Shown here: one piece after another, positions 44,003 to 53,012 of the stretch
How the letters are laid out: each line of letters opens with the position of its first letter
Numbering within the stretch: the first letter of the stretch is position 1
NCBI RefSeq assembly: GCF_031679605.1
Contig: NZ_CP117522.1
Span: forward strand, 9,858,001 to 9,922,000
Direction of reading: 5' to 3'
DNA length: 64,000 nt
Origin: Streptomyces luomodiensis
Lineage (GTDB): Bacteria > Actinomycetota > Actinomycetes > Streptomycetales > Streptomycetaceae
Translations under genes and position numbers: made by a program
The notes under the pieces: model-generated
Seen by the model: the letters and a program-made list of their open reading frames with translations, nothing else
Database searches by the model: none
What the model was told of the DNA's origin: nothing

Positions 44003-44196
44003 ATCATCCGAGTGGACTTCCTGCGATCCAGAAGTCCCTCCGCCGGCACCGCATCACGGAGAACTTCAACGTTTTCGCGGTGGCCTTCACCACCCACGAG
44101 GTGGCGGCGGTCGATGCAATCAAGCCCGGGATGCGCGGTGGCCCGAACCTGGTGTGTAGGGCCGAGCGGCTTCACGCGCCTCACACGGTCAACTGA
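44003..44196 (+). pseudogene. C-terminal fragment of an aldo/keto reductase
   Basis: Reads KSLRRHRITENFNVFAVAFT, then THEVAAVDAIKPGMRGGPN. This matches the AKR end (PKS....RI.ENF.VFDF.L...E.AAID.L..G.R.GP). No barrel precedes it. Confidence 0.6.
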
Positions 44197-44199
44197 CTT

Positions 44200-44722
44200 C
44201 TCGTTACCCCGCGCGGTCGGCGCCATCACCACCGCCGTGGCCGCACTGGATGTGGTGTCTCCCGCCGTCAGCGCTGGCCGGGAACTGGCCCTGGGGACAT
44301 CTCCGCCCCCCACCGAGGAAGAAGCACTCGCCGGTCGGCTGACCGCCCGCCTGCTGCTCGCAACCGAGGCGAGCGAACCGCCCCCGCCTCCGGAGCCGGC
44401 CGTGGTGGCGGCCGCTGCGGTGTGGTCCGGCGCCGCGCGGCTGCGCGGCCACCAGCCGCGGGCCCTCCAGCCACGGGTGCGACGCACGCTGCGCCGAGCC
44501 GCCGCCACCTGCCCGGCGCTCGCTCCACTCGCCGATCAGACCGTCCCCCACAAATCTGACCCTGCGGTCCGCGGCCATCCGCGCGTTACTGGACCGCACG
44601 ACCGAGGCGGCGCTGGCCGCAGGGGCATCACCGTGCGCTGGCCGCCGCAGCTGCGCACCGCCCTGGTCAGCCGCATCGTGATCGGCACACCCCATGGCAC
44701 GCGGCCGGGGGCGGCCGCGTAG
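44200..44722 (+). CDS. Hypothetical Ala-rich protein, doubtful integrity
   Basis: From about 44200 the frame has strong third-position GC bias and reads AITTAVAALDVVSPAVSAGR, then EEEALAGRLTARLLLATEAS and ARLRGHQPRALQPRVRRTLR. No start with a ribosome site is evident, and it follows the aldo/keto reductase remnant without a stop. Around 44555 the better codon use moves to another frame (SAAIRALLDRTTEAALAAGA). Probably a damaged or chimeric gene. No family recognised. Confidence 0.35.
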
Positions 44723-44853
44723 TTCGGCCTGCAGCACCTTCGGCGGGACTGGACGGGACAGTCGCTTCAACGATCCCGAGGTGGGGAGCCCACCGCCTCG
44801 GGGCCGTTGACCGTCAAGCGCTGCAAGGGGTGTTGCCTGGGCAGAAGCGGAAG

Positions 44854-45897
44854 TCAGGCCACCCACTCTTTGAGCTGGCGCACGAGTCCGGCGGGGTCGT
44901 CGCCGGTCGGGGTCACCTGGAGATTGGTGACGCCGGACTCGCGGAAGGCTTCGATCCGCTCCCGGACGTAAGAGGCCGGACCGACGAGGTTGGTCTGTTC
45001 AAGGAGTGGGAATGGGACCTTGGCCTCGGCTTCCTTCTTCTTGCCGTCGAGGTAGAGGTCCTGGATCTCCTTGGCCTCGGCTTCGTAGCCGTAGCGTCGG
45101 ACGAGGTCGTTGAAAAAGTTCTTGCCGCGGGCGCCCATGCCTCCGATGTAGAGCGCGAGTACCGGCCGCGCGAGGTCGAGTATCTCCTTCACGTCCTCGC
45201 CGATAGCGACGATGCCACCGGCGACGACCTCCAGGGGCGCGAGGTTCTCGGAGCGCTTCGCGGTTCCCGCGGCGAGCGCGTCGCCCCATACCCCGGCGGC
45301 GCCCTCGGGGGAGTACAGGAAAGGCAGCCAGCCGTCGGCGTACTCCGCCGCGCCTTGGACTGATTTCGGTCCCAGCGCGGCGATGTAGAGCGGAACCGAG
45401 GGGCGTAGCGGCTTGGTCATGATCTTCAGCGGCTCACCAAGACCGGTGCCCTGACCGGCTGGGAGAGGGATCTCGAAGGAGTGGCCGCTGTAGTCGACCG
45501 CCTCGCGCCGCAGGGCCGCGCGGATGATCTCGACGGTCTCCTTGGTACGGCCGGTCGACTGGACGAAGGGCAGGCCGTGCCACCCTTCGATGATCTTCGG
45601 GTTGGAGGCGCCGAGGCCGATGATGGCGCGACCGCCGGACACGCTGTCGAGGCCGGCCGCAGTCGACGCGAGCATGGTCGGGGTACGGGAGTAGACGTTG
45701 AGGATGGCTGCGCCGATCTCCACGCTTGAGGTGCGGGCCGCCAGGTAGCCCATCAGGGTCGGCGAGTCGTAGCCGTACCCCTCGGCGACCCAGACGGTGT
45801 CGAGCCCGGCGGCCTCAAGTCGAGTGATGTGGTCAGCGGCCTCGTGCGGGTCTGTGCCGTAGGTGAGCATTGTCGAGATCTTCATGGTCCGCTTCAT
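44854..45897 (-). CDS. LLM-class flavin-dependent oxidoreductase (F420-type)
   Basis: 347 residues if ATG 45897 is used; ATG 45885 is the alternative. Luciferase-like barrel: AADHITRLEAAGLDTVWVAE, GAAILNVYSRTPTMLASTAA, DSVSGGRAIIGLGASNPKII (typical of F420-dependent N5,N10-methylene-H4MPT reductase-like enzymes), and a VPLYIAALGPKSVQGAAEYA strand. It is the last gene of a five-gene minus-strand operon, 10 bp after the SDR-like gene. In this setting it likely oxidises or reduces an acyl-CoA-linked ring substrate, but the reaction is not known. Confidence 0.87.
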   Translation of the reverse strand: MKRTMKISTMLTYGTDPHEAADHITRLEAAGLDTVWVAEGYGYDSPTLMGYLAARTSSVEIGAAILNVYSRTPTMLASTAAGLDSVSGGRAIIGLGASNPKIIEGWHGLPFVQSTGRTKETVEIIRAALRREAVDYSGHSFEIPLPAGQGTGLGEPLKIMTKPLRPSVPLYIAALGPKSVQGAAEYADGWLPFLYSPEGAAGVWGDALAAGTAKRSENLAPLEVVAGGIVAIGEDVKEILDLARPVLALYIGGMGARGKNFFNDLVRRYGYEAEAKEIQDLYLDGKKKEAEAKVPFPLLEQTNLVGPASYVRERIEAFRESGVTNLQVTPTGDDPAGLVRQLKEWVA

Positions 45898-45907
45898 CAA
45901 CAGGGCC

Positions 45908-46708
45908 TCACTTCGAAGTCGGCGAGTCGAAGCTTGCGCCCATGCCGATGCCGACGCCACCGTCAACCGGGATCACCGCGCCGGTGACGAATCGCACGTT
46001 GGGTGACACGAGCGCACTGACCAGGTCGGCAAACTCGCGGGGCTCCCCGATGCGTCCCATCGGTACCCCGTTCCCGAGGCCGGCCTTGGACAGCTCTGGC
46101 TGCCGTTCCAGCATTCCGCCCAGCAGGGCGGTGTCGAAGAATCCGGACAGCAGAGTGTTGACGTTGATGTCCTGCCTGGCGACCTCCAGGGCGAGGGTCT
46201 TGGCGTAGCCGATCACCGCCGACCACACGCTGACGGGCGCCGCCATGCCGATGGCCGGGCGCTCGACGACGCCGGAGACCACGTTGAGGATGCTGCCGCC
46301 TTCGGTGGTCATGTACGGCAAGGTGGCTCGCACAGACCTGACGACGTAGAAGAAGTGGCGCTCGAAGGCCCTCAGCCACGCCTCGTCGGTGAGCTCGGAG
46401 ATGCGCCGGATCGGCGGTCCGCCGTCGTTGGTGACCAGAACGTGAACGGCTGGACCGAACCGCTCAAGGGTCGAGGCGGTGACGCGCTCGATGTCGGTGT
46501 CGGCCGAGCAGTCGGCGGCCAGCCCGAGGACTTTCTCCTCGCCGTATGCGCCGGCAAGCCGTTGCGCGGCGGCTGTGACCTTCTCCGCGCGCCGCGCGAA
46601 GATCGTGACATTGGCGCCTTCCTTCAGAAGACGATCGGCGATGGCGTATCCGAGGCCGTCGCTGCCGCCGCCGACGATCGCGACCTTGCCGGTCAGTCCG
46701 AGGTCCAT
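45908..46708 (-). CDS. SDR-family protein lacking the catalytic Tyr
   Basis: 266 residues from ATG 46708 (TGATG overlap with the amidohydrolase stop). The cofactor motif is present (KVAIVGGGSDGLGYAIADRL) and the C-terminal VTGAVIPVDGGVG is standard. At the active site the usual YxxxK is replaced: VSVWSAVIGYAKTLALE has Trp for Tyr and no Lys four residues on, and NNAG is NDGG. So the fold is a FabG-like SDR, but classical proton relay is absent; it may be a hydratase, isomerase or a non-catalytic partner. Confidence 0.85.
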   Translation of the reverse strand: MDLGLTGKVAIVGGGSDGLGYAIADRLLKEGANVTIFARRAEKVTAAAQRLAGAYGEEKVLGLAADCSADTDIERVTASTLERFGPAVHVLVTNDGGPPIRRISELTDEAWLRAFERHFFYVVRSVRATLPYMTTEGGSILNVVSGVVERPAIGMAAPVSVWSAVIGYAKTLALEVARQDINVNTLLSGFFDTALLGGMLERQPELSKAGLGNGVPMGRIGEPREFADLVSALVSPNVRFVTGAVIPVDGGVGIGMGASFDSPTSK

Positions 46709-47592
46709 CACTGAACTCCGATCGAGGTGAGGAAGGTCTCGGCGTTGCCGGAGAACACGTCGTCGAGGATGTCGGGGGAGAAGCCCTCCTCGCGCCACTC
46801 CTCGACCAGTCTCTCGTGGGTGAGCATCGGGTAGTCGGCTCCGAAGAAGACCTTCTTGCGCAGCCGCCTGCCGATCTCGTGCTTGAGTTCGTCGGGGAAA
46901 TAGCGCGGTGACCAACCGTGGAGTTCCATCCACACGTTCGCCTTGTGCAGTGCGACCGCGATCATCTCCGACTGCCAGGGCCACGCCACCCGAGCCGCGA
47001 TCACGTTCAGATCGGGATGCTTGGCCGCGATGCGGTCGACGTAGCGGGGGTGGCAGCCCTCGAGGGTGATGCCCATGCCTCCGCGGGTGCCGGCCCCGGT
47101 GGCCGACATGCCGACATGGACCAGGACGGGACGGTTGGCCTCGATGCACATGTTCAGACAGGTCTCCCATTCCGGCTGGTCGGGTGTCCCGGCCGGTGTG
47201 AACGAGTGGACCGTCAGTCCGACGAGTCCCGTCCCCTCGCTCAGGCAGCGTTCGAGTTCCTTGACATGAGCTGGTTGCGTGGGATCGATGCCGATCCAGT
47301 TGCCGAGTACGACGTCGGGGTGCCTGCGCGCATAGTCGAAGGCGTAGTCATGCTGGTCGCGGAGTGCACCGGCGTCCATGGTGTGGGTGAACGCGAAGTC
47401 GAGCATCGCCTTGACGTTGGCGCGGCGAAACTGGACGGCCTGCTCCTCCTCGCTGACGAAGCTCATGCCCCACTTGAAGTAGCCCTGCAGAGCCTCGCGG
47501 TCTTCGGCGGTCTCGTACGGGCTTCCCTTCCATCCTCGCTCTGTGCCCCAGTGGGAGTGGAAGTCGATCAGTCGGTCCGGCGGTGCGTTCAC
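46708..47592 (-). CDS. Amidohydrolase family 2 (ACMSD-like)
   Basis: 294 residues from GTG 47592 with GAAAGG upstream. Metal-binding signature: RLIDFHSHWG (HxH on strand 1), NRPVLVHVGMSATG (His on strand 5) and KVFFGADYPMLTHERLVEEW (Asp on strand 8). These are the zinc ligands of aminocarboxymuconate-semialdehyde decarboxylase-like enzymes, which decarboxylate or hydrolyse ring-cleavage products and beta-keto acids. It is coupled to the SDR-like gene and lies 45 bp after the CoA ligase. Confidence 0.88.
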   Translation of the reverse strand: MNAPPDRLIDFHSHWGTERGWKGSPYETAEDREALQGYFKWGMSFVSEEEQAVQFRRANVKAMLDFAFTHTMDAGALRDQHDYAFDYARRHPDVVLGNWIGIDPTQPAHVKELERCLSEGTGLVGLTVHSFTPAGTPDQPEWETCLNMCIEANRPVLVHVGMSATGAGTRGGMGITLEGCHPRYVDRIAAKHPDLNVIAARVAWPWQSEMIAVALHKANVWMELHGWSPRYFPDELKHEIGRRLRKKVFFGADYPMLTHERLVEEWREEGFSPDILDDVFSGNAETFLTSIGVQ

Positions 47593-47637
47593 ACTGAGTG
47601 CCTTTCGTGAATGGCCATGGGAAGGGCATCGGGATGG

Positions 47638-49233
47638 TCAGTGGACATTGCGGGTCGAGTCGGCCCAGAACGGCGCGCGCAGGCGCTTCTTGTCGATCTT
47701 TCCCACCGGCGTGACGGGAAGTGAGTCCACGACCACGACCTTCTTGGGCGCGTACATCGATCCCTTGACCTGCTTCACGTGGGACTGGAGCGCGGGAATG
47801 TCGACCTGTCGCCCCGGTCGCGGGACCACGAACGCGGTGACGATTTCGCCCCAGCGGCTGTCCGGCACGCCGATGACGGCGGCTGAGCCCACCGAAGGGT
47901 GCGTTGTCAGGACGGCCTCGACTTCGCTGGCGTAGATGTTGAAACCGCCCGAGATGATCATGTCCTTCTTGCGGTCCACGATGTAGATCAGGCCCTCGGC
48001 GTCCTGGCGGGCGAGGTCTCCGGTGTGGAGCCATCCCCCCTTGAGTGCCGCTTCTGTCTCGTCGGGGAGGTTCTTGTAGCCCTGCATCACCCCGCGGCTC
48101 CGCATGGCGATCTCGCCCACCTCGCCCAAAGGAACGTCGTGGCCGTCGTCGTCGATGAGCCTGATGCGGTTGCCGACCACCGGACGGCCACAGGAGGCGA
48201 GTTGCTCAAGGCTCGCGGTCTCGTGTGCGGCCTTGGTCAGGACCGTCCCGATGCCGGCCGACTCCGTCTGCCCGTAGACCTGGGAGAAGACCGGACCGAT
48301 CCGCTCGCGAGCCTCCGCCAGGCGCACCGGCGACATCGGTCCGGTGGCGTACCAGATGACCTCAAGGCTGGAGAGGTCTCTGGTCTCCGGACGCTCCTGA
48401 TCCAACAAGGTGTAGATCATCGTCGGAATGCCGTTCACACAGTTGATGTGCTCGGCCTCGACAACGTCGAGGAACCGGCTGGGTTCGAAGCCCTGCTCGA
48501 TCACGACCGTGCCGCCACGCAGCAGTGCCGGGATGACGGCCAGCCCGGCCGCGTGGGTGAGCGGGGCCGCTGCCAGGTACCGCGGGAGGTGTGGCTGCTC
48601 GAAGTCGGCCATGTGCGCATAGACCATCTGCACCATCGACCGATGAGGCTGCATCACGCCCTTGGGTCTGCCGGTCGTCCCCCCGGTGTACTGCAGCCAG
48701 GCGACATCCATCTCCGTCGCCGGACCACGGTCGAGCGATCGAACCGCCGGGGGCTCGCCCTCGGGCGGACCACCGGCGGCGGGGATCACCATCAGGTGCC
48801 GCAGGGAGTCGACCTCGCCGAGGACCTGGCGTCCATGCTCCTCCAGGGGCGCGGTCACCACCAGCACCGCGGCCTCCGCGTCCTCGCAGACGGTGATGTG
48901 GTCCCTGACCGAGGCCAGGGTCTGCAGCCCGGTGAAGCGGCCGCCCAAGAGATACGTCGCGGCCTGGACGATCCATGATTCAGGCATGTTCGGACTGAGC
49001 ATCGTGACCCCCACCCCGCGCCCCACTCCCCGACGGGCCAGCGCGGCCACGTACTGCGAGAGAAGGTCCCTCACGTGCGCATAGGTCAGTCGCCGATCAC
49101 CAGCCACGAAGGCCTCGGACGAGCTGTGCCGGCTGAGCGCCTGCATGATCAGGTCACCTAGCGTGACTCCGGAGGATGCCGTCGTGGCGGCTGCCGAAGC
49201 CGCAGGGCCGTGACCCGGAAGGTGGTGAGACAT
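47638..49233 (-). CDS. AMP-dependent acyl-CoA synthetase
   Basis: 531 residues from ATG 49233. Motifs: WLQYTGGTTGRPKGVMQPHR (A3 P-loop), FSQVYGQTESAGIGTVLT (A5), GWLHTGDLARQDAEGLIYIV (A7), DRKKDMIISGGFNIYASEVE (A8 and hinge), TPVGKIDKKRLRAP (A10 Lys). It resembles long-chain/aromatic acid CoA ligases. First structural gene after the AraC regulator; it would activate the carboxylate that the amidohydrolase, SDR-like and LLM enzymes process. Confidence 0.92.
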   Translation of the reverse strand: MSHHLPGHGPAASAAATTASSGVTLGDLIMQALSRHSSSEAFVAGDRRLTYAHVRDLLSQYVAALARRGVGRGVGVTMLSPNMPESWIVQAATYLLGGRFTGLQTLASVRDHITVCEDAEAAVLVVTAPLEEHGRQVLGEVDSLRHLMVIPAAGGPPEGEPPAVRSLDRGPATEMDVAWLQYTGGTTGRPKGVMQPHRSMVQMVYAHMADFEQPHLPRYLAAAPLTHAAGLAVIPALLRGGTVVIEQGFEPSRFLDVVEAEHINCVNGIPTMIYTLLDQERPETRDLSSLEVIWYATGPMSPVRLAEARERIGPVFSQVYGQTESAGIGTVLTKAAHETASLEQLASCGRPVVGNRIRLIDDDGHDVPLGEVGEIAMRSRGVMQGYKNLPDETEAALKGGWLHTGDLARQDAEGLIYIVDRKKDMIISGGFNIYASEVEAVLTTHPSVGSAAVIGVPDSRWGEIVTAFVVPRPGRQVDIPALQSHVKQVKGSMYAPKKVVVVDSLPVTPVGKIDKKRLRAPFWADSTRNVH

Positions 49234-49323
49234 GCCTCAAAGCGTGGCCGCCGAGCGGGCGGGCGTGCCACCGATGTTCCGCCCCGAATTTCGGATAACC
49301 CGCCAGGGTGGCAGAGGCAGTGC

Positions 49324-50112
49324 TCAGCCGTGAGCTGCACCCGCTGTGGAGCGGTAACGACCGGGCGTCTGGCCGACGAGATCGGTGAAGGCGTTGATGA
49401 AGCTGCCGGGGTTCGCCCAGCCAAGTCGGATCGCCGTCTCGGTGACCGAGGTACCTTCACAGAGTTCGAGCAGCGCTCGCTGAATCCGCAGCAGCGTGCG
49501 CCACTGATGGAAGCTCATCGACAGTTCGCTGCTGAACAGCCGACTGAGAGTCCGTTCGCTCGAGCCGGTTCGGTGCCCCAGCTCCGCCAGCGTCGCCGAA
49601 ATGGCCGGGTCGGCGTGCAGCAGGTCGGTGACGGCCTTAAGGCGAGGATCGCTCGGCTCCGGCAGCCGTAGTGCCTCCTGCGGGGCGCGGATCAGCTCCG
49701 CGCCGATCACTGCGAGCAGCAGACGGCCACGCTCACTGGCGGCAGTCTCGTGCTCGCTGCTCATCGCCAGGTATGCCTCGCGCAGCAGCGCACTGGCCAC
49801 GAAGACCGACGGCTCGGGCGGCAGTTCCTCGGACAGCGCTGCCGGAACCGGGAGCACGCGGACATCGGTCTCACCGTAGGAGCGACTGCTGTGGACATAG
49901 AAGGGCGGCACCCACGTGATGCGGTTGGCCGGCGCCACCCAGGTGCCGACCTTGGTCGTCGTGACGAGCGCCCCAGAGGCGGCGTACCGCAGCTGGCCGT
50001 AGTCATGGAAGTGCGCGGCGATGTCCTCACCGTGCGCCATGGGCTCGCAGACCGGCGAGTCGTCGGTCCAGAACACTGCTTGCTGCGCAACCTCAGCCAC
50101 AGCAATCAGCAT
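49324..50112 (-). CDS. AraC-family transcriptional regulator
   Basis: 262 residues from ATG 50112, the family length for NimR/YdeC-type members. N-terminal cupin: HGEDIAAHFHDYGQLRYAAS, then GTWVAPANRITWVPPFYVHS. C-terminal two-helix DNA-binding domain: LAELGHRTGSSERTLSRLFS and TAIRLGWANPGSFINAFTDL, TPGRYR. It lies 90 bp upstream of the CoA ligase on the same strand. Probably an activator of the operon that responds to its substrate. Confidence 0.9.
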   Translation of the reverse strand: MLIAVAEVAQQAVFWTDDSPVCEPMAHGEDIAAHFHDYGQLRYAASGALVTTTKVGTWVAPANRITWVPPFYVHSSRSYGETDVRVLPVPAALSEELPPEPSVFVASALLREAYLAMSSEHETAASERGRLLLAVIGAELIRAPQEALRLPEPSDPRLKAVTDLLHADPAISATLAELGHRTGSSERTLSRLFSSELSMSFHQWRTLLRIQRALLELCEGTSVTETAIRLGWANPGSFINAFTDLVGQTPGRYRSTAGAAHG

Positions 50113-50159
50113 AACTTGCGTTGGCGGGCCATCAGAATAGGGGATGACGAATCCAATAA

Positions 50160-50330
50160 CACGCCCGTGAGGGGCCACTCCGCATCGCTCATGTCCGAGG
50201 CGTACCGGAGCCGGCACTCGGGCCGGTCGGCCGCATTCTCGAACCGATGGGCGAGACAGCCACACCCAGGAGTGGACGAGCTGGACTCGGCGACCACGGC
50301 CACGCGACACTTCGACACCAGGGCCGTAGA
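50160..50330 (-). pseudogene. IS5-family transposase N-terminal remnant
   Basis: Reads LAHRFENAADRPECRLRYAS, then DMSDAEWPLTGVLL, the RY.SD.SDAEW....LLP leader of IS5 transposases. It abuts the AraC start, so it now forms part of that promoter region. Confidence 0.6.
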
Positions 50331-51009
50331 GAACGGCCAGTCACCCAGTGCAAGAAATCGCCCCCCGACAGATCCGGGGGGGGGGGGAGTCGGCATAGGG
50401 TGCGGCGCATCCGTCTCTCAGCCACCAGACCTGACCACGTTGCGGTCCGATCACCACCAGCGTCCACCTCACCAGGCCGGTCGCTACCCAGCAGCACCGA
50501 GCCGTGCTGGTAGGTCTGGTGCAACAGGAACGAGTGGCGGGTGTGGTCGTAGTAGTCGTACGTCGTAGTAGTCGTACTCCCACTGCCATTCCTCCTCGAG
50601 CGGGAAAGGCTGACTGAGCACGCGTGCAGCGGTGCCATCGAAAGGCTCCGGGCTCCTCCAGCAGTCCGCTTCCCAGGCAGCCCAGCTGGCTGGCTTCTGC
50701 CCCACGGGCAGCAGACCACTCTCGTCCGGCGGACCGTCGTCGGTGCCGTTCGCGATCTCGGCCACCTGGTACGGCTCAGGCAACACCACGCCGTGCCGAC
50801 GTTCCCATGCCTCAAGTGCCGCCCAGCCCAAAGGGCAGTGCCTCGGCAAAGCCAGGCCTGCCCAGCGCTCAACAAGACGGCCCCTGGAATTCGCCCATGC
50901 GGGGTGGGGCCTGTGCATGATGTACGTCCTGAGGACCGCCCAGCCCACCGGCCAGGTGGCACGAGGCGAGGACACAGGAGCGGATGCCTCCGCCCGGGCG
51001 GTGAGCCAC
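50310..51009 (-). pseudogene. SUKH (SMI1/KNR4)-family protein with frameshifts
   Basis: The middle reads EAWERRHGVVLPEPYQVAEI, then ANGTDDGPPDESGLLPVGQK, a typical SUKH core. After EEEWQWEYDYYD a 16-bp tandem duplication (50546-50577) shifts the frame; the continuation HTRHSFLLHQTYQHGSVLLG lies in another. A second shift follows near 50480 (LVVIGPQRGQVWWLRDGCAA) and a third at a 12-base G run (50376-50387), before GGDFLHWVTGRSL. SUKH proteins are immunity factors against nuclease toxins or regulators; no toxin gene is seen here. The exact start is unclear. Confidence 0.75.
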
Positions 51010-51399
51010 TTATCGACCGACCGCACGCCGGGCAAGCTCCTTGAGCTCTATACGTGCGGCGGGCGTGCCCGACGGTCCGCACCAGTACGGGTGCCCGGCG
51101 ATGTGTACCGAGAGTTCCTGCAGGCGTCGGCGGCTCCTCGCGGTGCTCGCCGTCGGACCGGATTCCGCGAGCTGCCAGTACGTGCGGTACCAGGCGGTCT
51201 GCGCCTCCACGAGGTCATGGAGGGCGTCGTGCTGGGCCATGCGCTGCATGGGATCGCTTGTTCGGATGTTGAGGCAAGCAGGCGCCCGGTACACGTGCAG
51301 CATGAGGCCGGGCGGGAAGGTCTCCGGCGATATCCCCGCGGGCCCGAGGACAGCTGGAGCCCGGCTGTCGACGAAGTGCAGCAGTACTTCGCCGACCAT
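51010..51399 (-). CDS. Hypothetical protein upstream of the SUKH gene
   Basis: 129 residues from ATG 51399. Reads MVGEVLLHFVDSRAPAVLGP, then TSDPMQRMAQHDALHDLVEA and QTAWYRTYWQLAESGPTAST, natural helical sequence ending IELKELARRA. A nine-base C run at 51412-51420 lies just upstream; the start could be displaced by a slip there. No family recognised. Likely in one transcript with the SUKH gene. Confidence 0.5.
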   Translation of the reverse strand: MVGEVLLHFVDSRAPAVLGPAGISPETFPPGLMLHVYRAPACLNIRTSDPMQRMAQHDALHDLVEAQTAWYRTYWQLAESGPTASTARSRRRLQELSVHIAGHPYWCGPSGTPAARIELKELARRAVGR

Positions 51400-51895
51400 C
51401 CGACCACCCCGCCCCCCCCCGACCACGGAGGCGAAGATCGGCGGAACCCTCACCAGCATCCCGGCGGTACAGCGCAGCATCGACCCGGCACTGGTGCAAG
51501 GGCTCCGGCGGGCCTTCGCGATCGCCGATGCCCGCCCCGACCTGGCTGCGCGCTGAATCCACGCCACGCATCACCTGACGCGGCCGCACCACGCCCCTCG
51601 GCCGTCAGGGACGGTCAGTACAGGTGCGAGGTGTGCGGCTGCGGTGTTCCGAGCCTGTCCCGGACAGCTGCCTTGACCAGGCAGGACAGGTTCACGGTGT
51701 CCCGGACAGCCGGGATGCCTTGCTGGCGGGGATGCGCCTGGGAACAGTTGGTGTCATCGATGGCCCGGCGCGTCCCGTCCTGGTCTGGCTGTGCGGCGAG
51801 CCGGCACCGATCCGGGGGCCGGCGAGGCATCGCCGACTGGCTGATCAGCTGACGCAGGGCGGTCGTGGGCCTACTTCATTCGGGAGGAGATCAGT
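51400..51895. other. Unassigned stretch with homopolymer
   Basis: About 495 bases. A plus-strand piece near 51430-51555 (GGTLTSIPAVQRSIDPALVQ, then GLRRAFAIADARPDLAAR, stop) and a minus-strand piece near 51640-51800 look weakly coding. No family was named for either. Confidence 0.35.
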
Positions 51896-52360
51896 GTGAA
51901 ACGAGGTAAGCAGCAAAGGACTTCGCGTAGATGGGTGCTCGTGGCGGCCAGTGGGACGCTGGCTCTGGCAGGGATGCTCGCCTCCGCCGGCACCGCTCAG
52001 GCAGCCACCCCCTGGAACGCGACGGGCACCCAGGCCGATGTGGTGGGGGCCTGGGCACATGGCGAGTACTGGGTATCCGGCGATACCAGCTACGCGAAGG
52101 TGACGATCACCGACTCGCAGTCGGACGGCGCCAGTGGGCGCGTCTACTTCCGTTGGCGTTTCGGGGATGGATCGACCAGCGGCGCGTACGGGCCGCTCAC
52201 CGCCTCCGGGTACCAGAAGGAGACGACGCGGACGTACTCCTACCCCCGAGGGGCCCTCGACTCGTATGACCCGTTCGAGGTGAAGGAGGTCCGAGTCGAC
52301 AACGGAGTGGAAGTCGACTGGGGCGGCTGGGATGTTCCGGAGCCCTTCAACAGCAACTGA
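51896..52360 (+). CDS. Small secreted protein
   Basis: 154 residues from GTG 51896, with a GGGAGGAGA site. Residues 1-36 are a signal peptide (positive MKRGKQQRTSRRW, hydrophobic VLVAASGTLALAGMLASAG, then TAQA). The mature part has the strand-rich stretch GEYWVSGDTSYAKVTITDSQ, then GRVYFRWRFGDGSTSGAYGP. No cysteine, anchor or catalytic motif is visible. It may be a small beta-sandwich protein of the kind Streptomyces exports in numbers. Followed by a strong hairpin. Confidence 0.78.
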   Translation: MKRGKQQRTSRRWVLVAASGTLALAGMLASAGTAQAATPWNATGTQADVVGAWAHGEYWVSGDTSYAKVTITDSQSDGASGRVYFRWRFGDGSTSGAYGPLTASGYQKETTRTYSYPRGALDSYDPFEVKEVRVDNGVEVDWGGWDVPEPFNSN

Positions 52361-52384
52361 CAGACCATAGCCATCGGTCTCTAT

Positions 52385-52429
52385 CTATGGGGTGGTCCCC
52401 GCCGTCTCACGGCGGGGACCACCCCATAG
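52385..52429. terminator. Factor-independent hairpin (20-bp stem)
   Basis: Perfect stem CTATGGGGTGGTCCCCGCCG with its complement, 5-base loop TCTCA. No T run, as is usual in Streptomyces; 24 bp after the secreted-protein stop. Confidence 0.75.
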
Positions 52430-52447
52430 GACCTACGCGCTCGGGAC

Positions 52448-52625
52448 TTACAGTTCGTCGACCGCCTCGCGGACGCGGTCAGTGTTCCAGGTGTCGCCAT
52501 CTAACATGGGCCGCACAGTGGCCTCGTAGCGCTGGAGAATCTGGGGGGGGCGGCGTCGGCGCCGTGGCACCAGACACTCTCGAAGCGGCCAATCCAGCGC
52601 TCGATGCCCTTGAAGTAGATGCTGG
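52448..52625 (-). pseudogene. Tail fragment of an unidentified protein
   Basis: Reads NSSIYFKGIERWIGRFESVW, then CHGADAAPP, and, if the eight-base G run at 52543-52550 had nine bases, QILQRYEATVRPMLDGDTWN, TDRVREAVDEL and TAA. The fragment joins the IS5 remnant directly after its AHQHAAGARK. Family unknown; possibly part of a gene cut by the IS. Confidence 0.45.
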
Positions 52626-52972
52626 AGTTGGTTTCTTGCGGGCCCCAGCGGCGTGCTGGTGGGCCCGGCAGGAGGTGGAGTCCACGCTCACCATCGACCA
52701 GTCGATGCGGCCCTCGGTGTCGGCGTCGGCCAGGACGGCTGCGAAGAGCCGGTCCCAGGTGCCGTCCGCCGACCAGCGTCGATGCCGCCCGTACACGGTC
52801 TTCCACTTGCCGGACGTGCAGGCAAATCCCGCCATGGCACCCCGTGCGGTTGCGGTACAGGATCCCGTTGATGACCCTGCGGTGGCCTGCCCAACGGCCG
52901 CCTCGGCTACCGGACTTCGGCAGATGCGGGCTCAGTCGAGCCCATTCCGCGTTCGTGAGAGTGCCATGAGCA
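52626..52972 (-). pseudogene. IS5-family transposase fragment
   Basis: Reads LTNAEWARLSPHLPKSGSRG, GGRWAGHRRVINGILYRNRT, then after a shift GKWKTVYGRHRRWSADGTWD and RIDWSMVSVDSTSCRAHQHA (first DDE Asp). The second half is gone. Confidence 0.8.
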
Positions 52973-53012
52973 TGCCAACGACGTCAGTCACAAGGTCTGC
53001 CACGGCCAGAAC

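Noticed and set aside
51430..51555. Plus-strand gene end (IPAVQRSIDPALVQGL)
   Set aside because: No start or family, and opposite the better minus-strand frame; left as unassigned.
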